Source: Marinobacter salarius
GTDB lineage: Bacteria > Pseudomonadota > Gammaproteobacteria > Pseudomonadales > Oleiphilaceae
DNA: 64,000 bases
Assembly: GCF_032922745.1 (NCBI RefSeq)
Contig: NZ_CP136693.1
Location: forward strand, 4,526,001-4,590,000
Direction of reading: 5' to 3'
Both the position numbers and the translations under genes were made by a program. The notes below the pieces were generated by a model. The model had not been told where the DNA came from and searched no databases. It saw only the letters and a list, made by a program, of their open reading frames with translations. Below, one piece after another: positions 55,624 to 64,000 of the stretch (positions are counted from its first letter, which is position 1; each line of letters opens with the position of its first letter).

Positions 55624-55700
55624 CTCGGACTCTTTTGTTGTTGGTATTCACCCGCCAAGATTATCACAACCCCCTCGGGCGTTTGTTCCCCCCTGACACG

Positions 55701-55731
55701 AAAAAAGCTCCGGCCGCAGAGCGGCCGGAGC
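55701..55731 (-). terminator. Rho-independent terminator after the TonB-dependent receptor
   Basis: GCTCCGGCCGC / GCGGCCGGAGC stem followed on the minus strand by TTTTTT, about 70 bp after the receptor stop. Confidence 0.85.
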
Positions 55732-55798
55732 ATCGGAAGAAAAATGCCGGGAAAAGGAAGGAAACCCGGCCAAGCGATATGACTAACCGAGGGTCATA

Positions 55799-57922
55799 TC
55801 AAAACCTCACTGTTGCGCCAGCAACAACCGTTCTCGGAGCGCCGGGGCGGATGCCGTCCTGCACATCCGAGATATACAGCTTGTCTGACAGGTTGCGCCC
55901 CTGAACCCACAAGGTTGCATCCGTGGTGGTTGGCAACTTGTAGCTTGCCCGTGCCGAGAACAGGGTACGGCTCGGCACCTTGCCCGCCTCGCCGTCGGAG
56001 GTCAGCTCACGGGTATTTTCGATATCACTGTAGAAGGACCCCAGATGGCTGACAGTGGCGCTCAAGTGCCAGCCGGCCATGTGATCCATCCCAACGGTGA
56101 AGCTGCCTGCCCGGGTCGGGATTTCAGGTACCCGATTGTCGTCCAGGGGTCCGGTGGTGAAACGGGCATCGGTGTAATTCAGCGCAGCTTCGGCGAACAG
56201 GTTGTAATCCGCCAGATAGAAGGCAGAGGAATCGATTCTGGCGCCGACATCGACGCCGGTACTGCGCGAATCCGCTGCGTTTACAAACAACGCATCGCCG
56301 AATTCGTCCACATCATCACGAATCAACGTGTCCTTGATGCGATTGTGGAACACAGCTGCATCGAGGCTGACGCCTTTGATTGCGCTGGTACGGACACCCA
56401 ACTGGCTGTTCACGCCGGTTTCCGGGGTGAGCGGAAACTCATCCGAGCGAGCCGAGGCAGGCGCATAACCGCGATGGATGCCGGCGTAGATCTCTGATTG
56501 CGCAAACCCTGTGTAAAGCAGGCTGATCCCAGGCAGGAACAATGAGTTGGAATCCTTTTCCCGAACACCTTCGTCACTGCTACCAGGGCGAAACACCGTG
56601 TCTTTGTATTGGTTGTAGGTTTCATAACGAAGGCCCGGGGTCACCGTCCAATCACCAAAGCTCATGCTATTCTGGATATATCCGGAAACCGCCTCGGCAT
56701 CGTATTCCACCAGGCGCCCGTCACGGGTGTAACCGTCCTCGCCAGAGACCGCCAACAAACGGCCGCGGTTGCCCTCATCCAGCTTCTCACCCGGCAGGCC
56801 AACAGGGCGGCGGTCCTCAAAGTTATGGTTTTCGTAGCGTACGCCGGTCTGGATACGATGGGTCAGCCCAAGCGCTTCAATGTTGGCCCACTCCAGTCGG
56901 CTCTCAACCCCCAGGTTCTCATAACGGCGATCCCGGCCTTCCATCACGCCGCCGTCTGCAGGTGCCGTGCCGCGAGTCTGGAAACGCGGGCGGTCCAGGT
57001 CTGTAAAGAAGACTTTACTGGACACGCTGACATCGTCCGTCACCTGCAGGTTATGGGTCAGGTCGTACTTCAGGTAGTTCACCGAAATGTTGTTATCTTC
57101 GCGCCCCTCATCGAAACGGCTCTTGTTGCGGGGCGCGTCACGATACTCCTGCAGGGAAAGGTTCGCTTCGTCGTAACCATCGCTGCGCTCACGCAAGTAG
57201 GTCACAGACGCCGCCAGCTGGTTGCGTTCATTAACCTGCCATTCCAGGCCAGTGTAGAAATCGTCGTACTGCTGCTCTTCCACATCAAAGGTTCCGTCAG
57301 CACGCTTGCCGGTGTAGGAGAACACCATGCCGACATCGCCTTCAGTGCGGCGATGGTGAATATGCTGCTGGATGGTGTCCTGGTTGCCCACGCCCACTTC
57401 GATGACGGTTTCCGGCACCGGGGTAGGTTTCAGGTTACGGAAATTGACGATGCCGTTGTTGTTCAGAGGGCCGTGGACAATCTGCCCTGCGCCCTTGTAA
57501 ACCTCAACGCGCTCCAGGCGCTCCAACGGTGGGGTGTAATGCGCACCGGAATCGAGGTATGCACTGTTGTTGATCGGCGTGCCGTCTTCGAGCAAGAGCA
57601 CCTTACGGGAACGGCGCGGAGGTGCACCGCGAACACCAATACCGGAGCGCCGGCCGAGGACATCGTCGTCGATGGTGCGCACGCCCGGCACAAAATCCAG
57701 GGCATCATGCAGGGTGTAGGGCTTATACACATCGATCTGGTCACGGGTCAGCACGCTCGCGGCACCCGGCATGCCCTCAACAGACGTGGGCACCAGGCTA
57801 CGCACATCCAGTGCCGGCAGATACACTGCCTCGCCTGTCTGCTGGGCCATCACAATGCCCGGAACGGAAGCCAGAACGGCGAAACGCACCGCGCGGATTA
57901 TTGGTTTCAACATCAAACTCAT
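55799..57922 (-). CDS. TonB-dependent outer membrane receptor
   Basis: 707 residues. A signal peptide is followed by a plug domain (TRDQIDVYKPYTLHDALDFVPGV, GIGVRGAPP, LLLEDGTPIN, ERVEVYKGAGQIVHG, GIVNFRN) and a 22-strand barrel ending in the aromatic residue of GATVRF. Related in style to FecA-like ferric-citrate/siderophore receptors, but the N-terminal signalling domain is absent. It is the last gene of an exbB-exbD-exbD-tonB-receptor cluster, so the energising apparatus appears dedicated to it. The substrate is unknown; iron chelates or copper (a cupredoxin gene lies at the far end of the cluster) are both possible. Confidence 0.93.
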   Translation of the reverse strand: MSLMLKPIIRAVRFAVLASVPGIVMAQQTGEAVYLPALDVRSLVPTSVEGMPGAASVLTRDQIDVYKPYTLHDALDFVPGVRTIDDDVLGRRSGIGVRGAPPRRSRKVLLLEDGTPINNSAYLDSGAHYTPPLERLERVEVYKGAGQIVHGPLNNNGIVNFRNLKPTPVPETVIEVGVGNQDTIQQHIHHRRTEGDVGMVFSYTGKRADGTFDVEEQQYDDFYTGLEWQVNERNQLAASVTYLRERSDGYDEANLSLQEYRDAPRNKSRFDEGREDNNISVNYLKYDLTHNLQVTDDVSVSSKVFFTDLDRPRFQTRGTAPADGGVMEGRDRRYENLGVESRLEWANIEALGLTHRIQTGVRYENHNFEDRRPVGLPGEKLDEGNRGRLLAVSGEDGYTRDGRLVEYDAEAVSGYIQNSMSFGDWTVTPGLRYETYNQYKDTVFRPGSSDEGVREKDSNSLFLPGISLLYTGFAQSEIYAGIHRGYAPASARSDEFPLTPETGVNSQLGVRTSAIKGVSLDAAVFHNRIKDTLIRDDVDEFGDALFVNAADSRSTGVDVGARIDSSAFYLADYNLFAEAALNYTDARFTTGPLDDNRVPEIPTRAGSFTVGMDHMAGWHLSATVSHLGSFYSDIENTRELTSDGEAGKVPSRTLFSARASYKLPTTTDATLWVQGRNLSDKLYISDVQDGIRPGAPRTVVAGATVRF

Positions 57923-58054
57923 CGTATTCCCCTTAGCACAGGTTTTTATTGCTGTTGGGGTAACCTTAGAGTGGGGAGCGATTCGGGAGAACTGAACGAT
58001 GGAACCTGAGGAGGCCTACTTTGGGTCGGGACATTTTCCCGTTAAAGCCGGGCG

Positions 58055-58864
58055 TTACCGCAGGGAGAAGGCGACGGGCAAGGTCACCGTCAACTCGGGC
58101 CGGCCATAATCCGCAGGCACTCCGGGTAACGGTACCGCCCTGGACAACATATCCCGCACCTCGTCATCCAGGGGGCGAAAGCCCGCACTCTTTACCACCC
58201 GGGCGTCTGCCACCTGGCCTTGCCGGTTAACCGTAAAGGTCACCTCGACCACACCTTCCCGACGCATGCGGCGGGCAGAATCGGGGTAACGTTTATAGCG
58301 GTTCAGGTGGCCCAGTAACGCTTGCAGATAACGGGCTTCATCGTTCACCACACCACCGGTATCTGCCTGTGTCGCGGGGGTTGCCGAGGCATCTTCGGCG
58401 GGGGCCAAGTTAGGCTCTGCGGTGGGTGCCGGGTCGGCGCCACTGATTTCGGGCACCTCCTGCTCCTCTACGTCCCTATCGGGTTCTGACGTTGTCGATA
58501 CTGGCTCGACAGGCTCCGGCTCTGGCTCTGGCGTTGGTTGTGGCTTGAGCTCTGGTTCTGGCAGGGGTTCTGGCTTTGTTTCTGGCGACGGCGCGGGCAT
58601 GGGGGCCTGCAAGGAATCAGGCTTCTGCAGGGGCTCCTCTTTCGGGGTGGCCTGTACCGGCTCCGGATCAGTATCAGAAGGATTTTCAGCAGGCGACATG
58701 TCAGCACTCGCCAGCGTCACAAAAACACCATCGGCCCCTTCATCCGCGGCCACATCCAGCACCGGCTGGTGCGCCAATACACCCTGCACGACCAGAAAGG
58801 CTCCGGCATGAAACGCCAGTGCACAGAGCGCACCCGCAAACAGATACCGACGCTTCAAGCCCAT
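58055..58864 (-). CDS. tonB: TonB energy transducer
   Basis: 269 residues. One N-terminal membrane helix (LFAGALCALAFHAGAFLVV), a long Pro/Glu/Lys-rich spacer (repeated EP and KP), and the C-terminal TonB domain (YKRYPDSARRMRREGVVEV and RVVKSAGFRPLDDEV). Links the proton motive force at the inner membrane to the receptor. The ATG overlaps the TGA of the preceding exbD gene (TGATG); a GTG one codon upstream is the alternative. Confidence 0.93.
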   Translation of the reverse strand: MGLKRRYLFAGALCALAFHAGAFLVVQGVLAHQPVLDVAADEGADGVFVTLASADMSPAENPSDTDPEPVQATPKEEPLQKPDSLQAPMPAPSPETKPEPLPEPELKPQPTPEPEPEPVEPVSTTSEPDRDVEEQEVPEISGADPAPTAEPNLAPAEDASATPATQADTGGVVNDEARYLQALLGHLNRYKRYPDSARRMRREGVVEVTFTVNRQGQVADARVVKSAGFRPLDDEVRDMLSRAVPLPGVPADYGRPELTVTLPVAFSLR

Positions 58865-59283
58865 CACGGGCTCCGCCGCGTGGACAGGTGCACCGATTCA
58901 AACCCTGCTTCCGACACCCAGGCCAACACCGGCTGCCATTGCTCTGCCGTTAACGTCTGATCAATCTTGACCAGCACCGGGGATTGGGAGCGCGCCGCTC
59001 CCTCCACACCCCAGCCATCCGCCAATGCCCTCGAGAGCTCGTCGTGCTGGACCGGGGTGCCATTGAGAAAAACCTCACCACCTTCCGTCATCAGAATCTC
59101 GACCTGCGCTGACACCTCCGGTTCGCCGGAGTCCATGGCTGGCGGAACAAACGGCAAACCATCAGACGCCCGAATCTGACCGGCCAGCATGAAGAAGATC
59201 AGCATCAGAAAGACCACGTTGATCAGCGGTATCAGATGATCGTCATTACTGGCCGCCGGAGCGCTGCCACGTTTGATGTTCAT
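58864..59283 (-). CDS. ExbD/TolR paralogue with Asn at the proton-site position
   Basis: 139 residues, one membrane helix and a periplasmic domain. In ExbD the helix carries an essential Asp (PxxD); here it reads HLIPLINVVFLMLIFFML, so Asn stands where the neighbouring paralogue has Asp (LTPLIDVVF). The start overlaps the stop of the preceding exbD (ATGA type) and its own stop overlaps tonB, so all are translated together. It may be a structural, non-protonatable partner within the ExbB-ExbD motor. Confidence 0.88.
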   Translation of the reverse strand: MNIKRGSAPAASNDDHLIPLINVVFLMLIFFMLAGQIRASDGLPFVPPAMDSGEPEVSAQVEILMTEGGEVFLNGTPVQHDELSRALADGWGVEGAARSQSPVLVKIDQTLTAEQWQPVLAWVSEAGFESVHLSTRRSP

Positions 59284-59678
59284 TCTGCCGCCCCAGTGTT
59301 CACCGAGACGCTGGCTGCACCCAATCCCCCTACCTTATCGAGCAACCAGACCACCTGTTGTATTGAACTCGCTGGATGGGGTGTGAGGATCACGGTTCGG
59401 TCGCCTCCTGCGAGCAGGTCACTCAGCTGCCTGTCATCCAGAAACACGAGCGGCTCATCCGGCAGGATTGGTCGGCCATCCGGTGCCATCCCCAGCATCA
59501 ATGGTGGCTCACCGGAGACCTCTGAGCCCTCGCCCGTCGACATCGTCAAGTCGAGACTCTGCCACTGGATAAACGAGGAGGTCAGCATGAAAAACAGCAG
59601 CAGAATGAACACCACATCAATCAGTGGTGTCAGACCAATCAGCTTTCGGGAGGGTGCCGCAGGGCGATCAAGCTGCAT
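59280..59678 (-). CDS. exbD: ExbD biopolymer transport protein
   Basis: 132 residues from ATG 59678, which has GGCGGGG just upstream; ATG 59693 and the frame start at 59732 lie deeper inside exbB. The helix has the functional Asp (GLTPLIDVVFILLLFFML). The periplasmic domain is short and ends with the TolR/ExbD-like VVWLLDKVGGLGAASV. Overlaps both exbB and the next exbD paralogue. Confidence 0.9.
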   Translation of the reverse strand: MQLDRPAAPSRKLIGLTPLIDVVFILLLFFMLTSSFIQWQSLDLTMSTGEGSEVSGEPPLMLGMAPDGRPILPDEPLVFLDDRQLSDLLAGGDRTVILTPHPASSIQQVVWLLDKVGGLGAASVSVNTGAAE

Positions 59679-60411
59679 GGCCCCGCCGCTCATCACTGGC
59701 GTTAAGAGGATTAGCCGCCGGCTCAGACACATTCACCGCGCCGGAAGTATTGCCAACCAAGGGTCCGGTAAATACCGCGGTCAGCGCATCTTCCATATCA
59801 TCCACCAGGCGGTCCGTTTTACGCTCAAGGTAGCTGTGCAACATGACCACGGGAATGGCCACAATCAGGCCCGCAGCCGTGGTCAGCAGCGCCTGCCAGA
59901 TCCCTCCCGACAGCACCGACGGGTCCACCTGGTTACCCGCCGCCTCCATCTGCTGGAACGCCAGAATCATCCCCATTACCGTACCCAGAAGGCCCAGCAA
60001 TGGGCTTAGCGTGGCTATGACTTCCAACGGTTTCAGATAACTCTTGAGCGATGCCGAGTGCCGGGACGCCTGGCGAGCCAGCTCCTCCCGAACCAGCGGC
60101 GCGTCACCATGGCGCATCACCGAGGCCATGGCACTGGCCACCAATGCCGGCACCGGCTGTTGGCTGGTCATCAAGAGACTGTGGGCGTCACGCACTTGGC
60201 CATCCCGCCACAAAGATAGACTGTTCGAAACTTTTGTTTTGGATTGCCAGGTGACTAAAAGCAACTGCAGGGATTTGCCAACAATCAACGTAACGGCAAC
60301 CATGGAGAATACCAACAAGATCGCCACCACCGGCCCGCCAATACCCAGCAGTTCCACCAACCCGAGCGTCAACACACCCATTTCCACCAACGGACTCAAC
60401 CACTCAGACAT
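59668..60411 (-). CDS. exbB: ExbB/TolQ/MotA-family proton channel subunit
   Basis: About 247 residues, three membrane helices. The TolQ/ExbB core is clear: LKPLEVIATLSPLLGLLGTV followed by MGMILAF, and TTAAGLIVAIPVVMLHSYLERK. First gene of the exbB-exbD-exbD-tonB-receptor operon. ATG 60411 (MSEWLSPLVEMG) is preferred to the frame start at 60423. Confidence 0.93.
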   Translation of the reverse strand: MSEWLSPLVEMGVLTLGLVELLGIGGPVVAILLVFSMVAVTLIVGKSLQLLLVTWQSKTKVSNSLSLWRDGQVRDAHSLLMTSQQPVPALVASAMASVMRHGDAPLVREELARQASRHSASLKSYLKPLEVIATLSPLLGLLGTVMGMILAFQQMEAAGNQVDPSVLSGGIWQALLTTAAGLIVAIPVVMLHSYLERKTDRLVDDMEDALTAVFTGPLVGNTSGAVNVSEPAANPLNASDERRGHAA

Positions 60412-60591
60412 CACGTCACCCAATCCCGCGCAAATGGCACTGATTCAACCTGAGCGTGACACAATGCCAGGACCGCATGAACCGCCCTTTGGTCGCCACT
60501 TCCCCAACTTTGGTCGTACTACGGAAAGACGCTAGGTGTCCCGACTTTTCCGCTGATACTGTCAAGGAAAGTGGATGAGGAGAACGACAAG

Positions 60592-61038
60592 ATGAAACTC
60601 TGGATGACGGCACTGGTGGCAGGCATCACCTTGTCATTTCAGGCTCACAGTGAAGGCGACCTGACCAGGCAAATGCCGATCGTAGTGGAAGTCGAACTGG
60701 GCACAACTGAGGGTGAGATGCGATTCAGCCCCTCACATCTTGAGTTCGAGACCGGAAAGCTTTACCGGCTGGTACTGAAAAACAACAGCCCCCACCCACA
60801 CTACTTCTCCTCAATGGGTATGGCGCGCTCGGTGTTTACCCGCAAGGCACAAACCTACACCGCGGATGGCCAGCGCACAGCCGAAATCAAAGGGCACATC
60901 CATGAAATTGAGGTGTTTCCGGGACACCAGGCAGACTGGTGGTTTGTGCCCGTGCAAACCGGTGAGTTCAACGACCTGACCTGCCCGGTAGCCGGTCATC
61001 AGGAGGCAGGAATGACCGGCAGCATACGCATCTATTGA
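60592..61038 (+). CDS. Cupredoxin-like periplasmic copper protein
   Basis: About 148 residues with a signal peptide (KLWMTALVAGITLSFQAHS). The type 1 copper ligands are visible: His in SPHPHYF and the CX4HX4M loop CPVAGHQEAGM. GAGGAG lies about 11 nt before ATG 60592; a frame start at 60571 is less likely. It may carry electrons or bind copper in the periplasm. It is divergent from the exbB operon, with about 180 bp between. Confidence 0.85.
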   Translation: MKLWMTALVAGITLSFQAHSEGDLTRQMPIVVEVELGTTEGEMRFSPSHLEFETGKLYRLVLKNNSPHPHYFSSMGMARSVFTRKAQTYTADGQRTAEIKGHIHEIEVFPGHQADWWFVPVQTGEFNDLTCPVAGHQEAGMTGSIRIY

Positions 61039-61051
61039 TGATGCCGGAGGC

Positions 61052-64000
61052 TCAGTTGGCGGGCACTTCCCGCCAGTAGATGATGCGGTCGTTGCCTCGG
61101 TAGACGCCGAAGGTGGCGGTGGCGCGGGGGTTCACCAGAGTATCTTCCTGATTCCAGTCATCCTGCAGCCATACCGGAACGTCCCACTCCAGGGTGGCTT
61201 CGCCCCGATTACCCGTTGGCACCAGCTCCAGCGGCGTAGCTGAACCCTGTTCGAGCTCACCGGACAAATCCGCCAGCTCAGCCATTACTCCGTCCTGATC
61301 GGTCACAGTGATATCGCTGGTGGCCCAGGACGAACAGCTGTCATCGGTGTTGGTTACAAACCGGCTGCCATCCCAGTAGGTGGCGCGGAACGGCATTAAC
61401 AGGGGGTCGCCGGTTTCAGGGCCGTAGAGGTTTTCTAACTCCAGCCGGCCATAGCGGATTTTGAAACCCGCAGCAGGTTCAGGCGTTAGCGCCAACCCAC
61501 GGGCCGGTATTCCTTCCACCGGAATGTTGTCCAGGTCAGACAACGGCTTTAACAAAAACTCCAGATCCGGATCAAAAGGTGTAATTCGACTGCCAGGCCA
61601 CTTCGGATACACAAACTGCTCATCCGGCCGAAGTACATAGCGGGCTACACCTGCTGATTGCTCCTCTACCACCCCCGTCGCCAGAAATTCTGCTGAAGAA
61701 TCCGTGCGGAAAGGCACCGGAGTTTCTGCTTCATCGTTCCATTTTTCGGTGCCGTCAGCCTCCGGAACCTCAACGATGAAACGCCCGGCAGGCAGCTGGC
61801 CCAGAACATCTTCGTGGGTGTAGTTGGCGGTAAGCGCTGGTGTCGCGCTACCATTCCAGGCTTCTACCAGCACGACCGGATTGAAGTCCTGCTGCCAGCC
61901 AAAGTTCTGGCCCGTGTATGCAAACCCTGAACACTCCGTAGCGGAATCCAGCACCCCATGCTCTGCAACAGACGCCTCTAGTCTGGCCGGAATCATCCGC
62001 GCCGTAGTCGCAGGATCCGATGCGGGAATATCGCGCCCCAGATAGCCTCCCTCAACGGCCTCGGTCTGAATCTCGAAGACACCAACTTCTGTCAACGTCA
62101 GGTTTTGTTGGCCTGCACCATAGCTAAGCGTTGATTCCAGTAGAGTGCCTGGCTGGCCGCCCTCGGGAAATAACAATTGGTGAGCGACCGGAACATCGCC
62201 CAGAGCAAACGACGGCGCAGGGAGCTTGTTGTTACAACTGAGTGCATCTACGCCTGAGCTATAACGATAGGCTTTGGGCGTAACATCAAAGGGTGTTCCG
62301 GCTATGTGCGTGTCAGAACAGGTAAGATCGGCAATTCCACACTGCGCCTCTGAAATCAGGCAAAGACCGTAGGGTGTGGACACGTAGTTTGAAGAGCCCT
62401 GAATAATCAAAGTGCCTCCGTCTGGCTGATCTTCCTCAACATAACGGGCGGTTAGGTTGTTTTGACCTGCGTCGTCGTAACGGATGCGTACTCCCTCGGC
62501 CATCCCGTTCTCATCAAAGGTGACCTCCACCCTTGTCAGGTTCGTCCCATCCGATGCCACGGGTGTGTTATTGATGACGGTAGAGAAAGACTCGGCCCTG
62601 TTCTCGGGGCCGGGAGTAAGGTAGGTAGTGCCGAACTCAATGGTTCGGGTTTCCCCTGCAAAAAGGGCAGCACAGTCGCCGGTTCCCTCCACGGTTTCCA
62701 CGGCGGCGATAGAGAAGCTATTCTCCTCCCCCGCCACCAAATCCGGCACATCCAATAGCAAGCCTGAATTCCGGAAAGTCATGTCACAACTGCCAGACCC
62801 GTCTGGAGCAATGCACTCCAAGCCCGACGACGGGCCGCTCAGACCAAGGGTCACAGTTTCCTCGCTAGAGCGTTGAAACTGCAGATCAGCAGCACCAGAG
62901 ATCGTTACATTTTGAGACGGAAGCCAACCAGCGGGCTGCAGGTTTAGTGCCACCGGGTCTGAGTAAAGGCTGGAGCACTCCGAATTTGCACAAGCCAGCA
63001 CCTGCACACTTGCAGGCTGACATGTCAAACCCCAGCCGGGGTGCACGATACGAATGTGATCAAGCTCTGACGCAGGCGGCTCCTCCTGCAAACAGGAGCC
63101 GCCGAAGTCGACACTTTCGACTGCCTCTGGGTCATAAGTCACCGGATCCTGGGTATTAGCCCGGTCTAGGATTTGCCCCTTCAAAGCCAGCGCACCAACG
63201 ACAACCATATTGTTGCCAAAGCTAACGTTTCCGGTAACGTAAATAACCGCGTTAATTTTGACGTTGGGCTTGGAGATAACCAGGTCACCGTCCACGATCA
63301 GCACCAAGTCACTCGCGGCACCATCAAGGTTCATCGCAAAATTGGAGGAATCAATTGTCAAATTGCCGTCGACTAGAACCCGGGCCCTGCCAGCCACGGT
63401 ATAACCGCTCACGTTATTACCAAACGTCTCGCTCTGGTAGACATGACTGCCCGCCGGTATCACATTATTACTCGGCCATTGCTGGGGAGCACGGGGGTCA
63501 AAAACACTTAAATCCAACCGTTGCTCGACCGGCACCGACTCTGTAATGCCATCGCTCGGATCGAAAATAGCAGAGCACTGGGGCAGCGGTAACACCTCAT
63601 ACGTCAGGCGGATCTGGCCGTCGCCTCCTGCACCACCGCTTTGGAAGCTTCCACCGCCGCCTCCGCCGCCGCCAGGGATTGCACCGGGCTCTCCATCACC
63701 CCCAAAAACAATCAAGGCAGTGCCACCCTCATCACCTCCATCGCCACCGTCTACTGGAGCATCGGCTCCTTGGCCGCCAATGGCGTCCGCGCCGCGCTTA
63801 TTAGAACCTGCTGAAGATCCACCGCCACCACCTCCAGTGGCAAAAACACCATCAGCACCATTCCCTCCCCGATAACGCACTGCTCCGGCCCCGTCTTGCG
63901 CACTTCCACCGTCAGCTCCTGTGCGACCGCTGGCACTATTCCCGCCTTTTGCGAGTATCAGCGAACGGCTACCGAACCAACTATCACCACCGGGGCCATC
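61052..64000 (-). CDS. MshQ-like DUF6701 protein, 5' end outside window
   Basis: At least 982 residues; the frame is open to the window edge (reading DGPGGDSWFG at 64000), so the GTG at 63880 is not a real start. The visible N-terminal part is a glycine-rich repeat stretch (GGNGADG, GGDGGDEGG, GGGGGGGG). Next comes a right-handed beta-helix-like part (VLVDGNLTID, LIVDGDLVIS, VTGNVSFG), then the MshQ-type DHIRIVHPGWGLTCQPASVQV, and the C-terminal DUF6701 region (YGRLELENLYGPE, WDVPVWLQDDW). MshQ is a large surface protein encoded in MSHA type IV pilus loci; the rest of the locus should lie beyond the right edge. Confidence 0.88.
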   Translation of the reverse strand, partial: DGPGGDSWFGSRSLILAKGGNSASGRTGADGGSAQDGAGAVRYRGGNGADGVFATGGGGGGSSAGSNKRGADAIGGQGADAPVDGGDGGDEGGTALIVFGGDGEPGAIPGGGGGGGGSFQSGGAGGDGQIRLTYEVLPLPQCSAIFDPSDGITESVPVEQRLDLSVFDPRAPQQWPSNNVIPAGSHVYQSETFGNNVSGYTVAGRARVLVDGNLTIDSSNFAMNLDGAASDLVLIVDGDLVISKPNVKINAVIYVTGNVSFGNNMVVVGALALKGQILDRANTQDPVTYDPEAVESVDFGGSCLQEEPPASELDHIRIVHPGWGLTCQPASVQVLACANSECSSLYSDPVALNLQPAGWLPSQNVTISGAADLQFQRSSEETVTLGLSGPSSGLECIAPDGSGSCDMTFRNSGLLLDVPDLVAGEENSFSIAAVETVEGTGDCAALFAGETRTIEFGTTYLTPGPENRAESFSTVINNTPVASDGTNLTRVEVTFDENGMAEGVRIRYDDAGQNNLTARYVEEDQPDGGTLIIQGSSNYVSTPYGLCLISEAQCGIADLTCSDTHIAGTPFDVTPKAYRYSSGVDALSCNNKLPAPSFALGDVPVAHQLLFPEGGQPGTLLESTLSYGAGQQNLTLTEVGVFEIQTEAVEGGYLGRDIPASDPATTARMIPARLEASVAEHGVLDSATECSGFAYTGQNFGWQQDFNPVVLVEAWNGSATPALTANYTHEDVLGQLPAGRFIVEVPEADGTEKWNDEAETPVPFRTDSSAEFLATGVVEEQSAGVARYVLRPDEQFVYPKWPGSRITPFDPDLEFLLKPLSDLDNIPVEGIPARGLALTPEPAAGFKIRYGRLELENLYGPETGDPLLMPFRATYWDGSRFVTNTDDSCSSWATSDITVTDQDGVMAELADLSGELEQGSATPLELVPTGNRGEATLEWDVPVWLQDDWNQEDTLVNPRATATFGVYRGNDRIIYWREVPAN

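Noticed and set aside
56609..58009. 466-residue plus-strand ORF opposite the TonB-dependent receptor
   Set aside because: Antisense to receptor plug and barrel motifs; no family features.
63600..63990. CRISPR-like or minisatellite repeat
   Set aside because: The repetition is of glycine codons in an open reading frame, without constant repeat units and spacers. No CRISPR array or tRNA gene was recognised in the window.

Overview
The window looks like a chromosomal segment of a Marinobacter-like marine gammaproteobacterium. This assignment is inferred from protein character and gene order (nudF-yqiB-cpdA, waa-ilvE-glnE, glnA-DUF4124-ntrB-ntrC); no sequence search was possible. Most of the DNA is GC-rich core genome, interrupted by four accessory zones.

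Left part (1-16.8 kb): the 3' part of metE, a DUF3592 membrane protein, then a type VI secretion (T6SS) cargo cassette on the minus strand: vgrG, a DUF4123 adaptor and an 863-residue putative effector. Convergent to it lie a lipoprotein with an FGE-sulfatase fold and a decayed tandem copy of it. Next come cpdA, yqiB and nudF in one direction, a 410-bp spacer holding two structured palindromic repeats, thiC with a TPP riboswitch, and a TolC-type outer-membrane efflux protein.

Middle part (16.8-35.7 kb): a lipid A / LPS core locus. It has waaA, two LpxL/LpxM-type acyltransferases, an ELM1 protein, six glycosyltransferase-like genes before the ligase plus a GT9 heptosyltransferase, a carbohydrate sulfotransferase, an O-antigen ligase, a GDSL-like protein whose nucleophile position reads Cys, and four kinase-fold proteins including a KdkA candidate. 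The stretch around 25.7-31.6 kb is visibly more AT-rich than its flanks and looks acquired. DUF6165, ilvE and glnE follow, as next to waa genes in pseudomonads.

38.7-49.4 kb: a K+ channel-like protein, the YgiF-type CYTH protein, dtd, pip and typA, invaded by three group II introns: one apparently intact, one internally deleted and lacking its reverse transcriptase, and one 5'-truncated with a frameshifted reverse transcriptase. Two start directly after Rho-independent terminators, the insertion habit of bacterial class C introns.

Right part (49.4-64 kb): the nitrogen control region (glnA with NtrC sites and a sigma-54 promoter; DUF4124; ntrB-ntrC with its own sigma-54-like promoter), an orphan LuxR-type response regulator, a TonB transport operon (exbB, two exbD paralogues, tonB, TonB-dependent receptor), a divergent cupredoxin, and the 3' part of a glycine-rich MshQ-like DUF6701 gene that runs off the window. 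GlnE, encoded 11 kb to the left, is the enzyme that adenylylates the glutamine synthetase made here.
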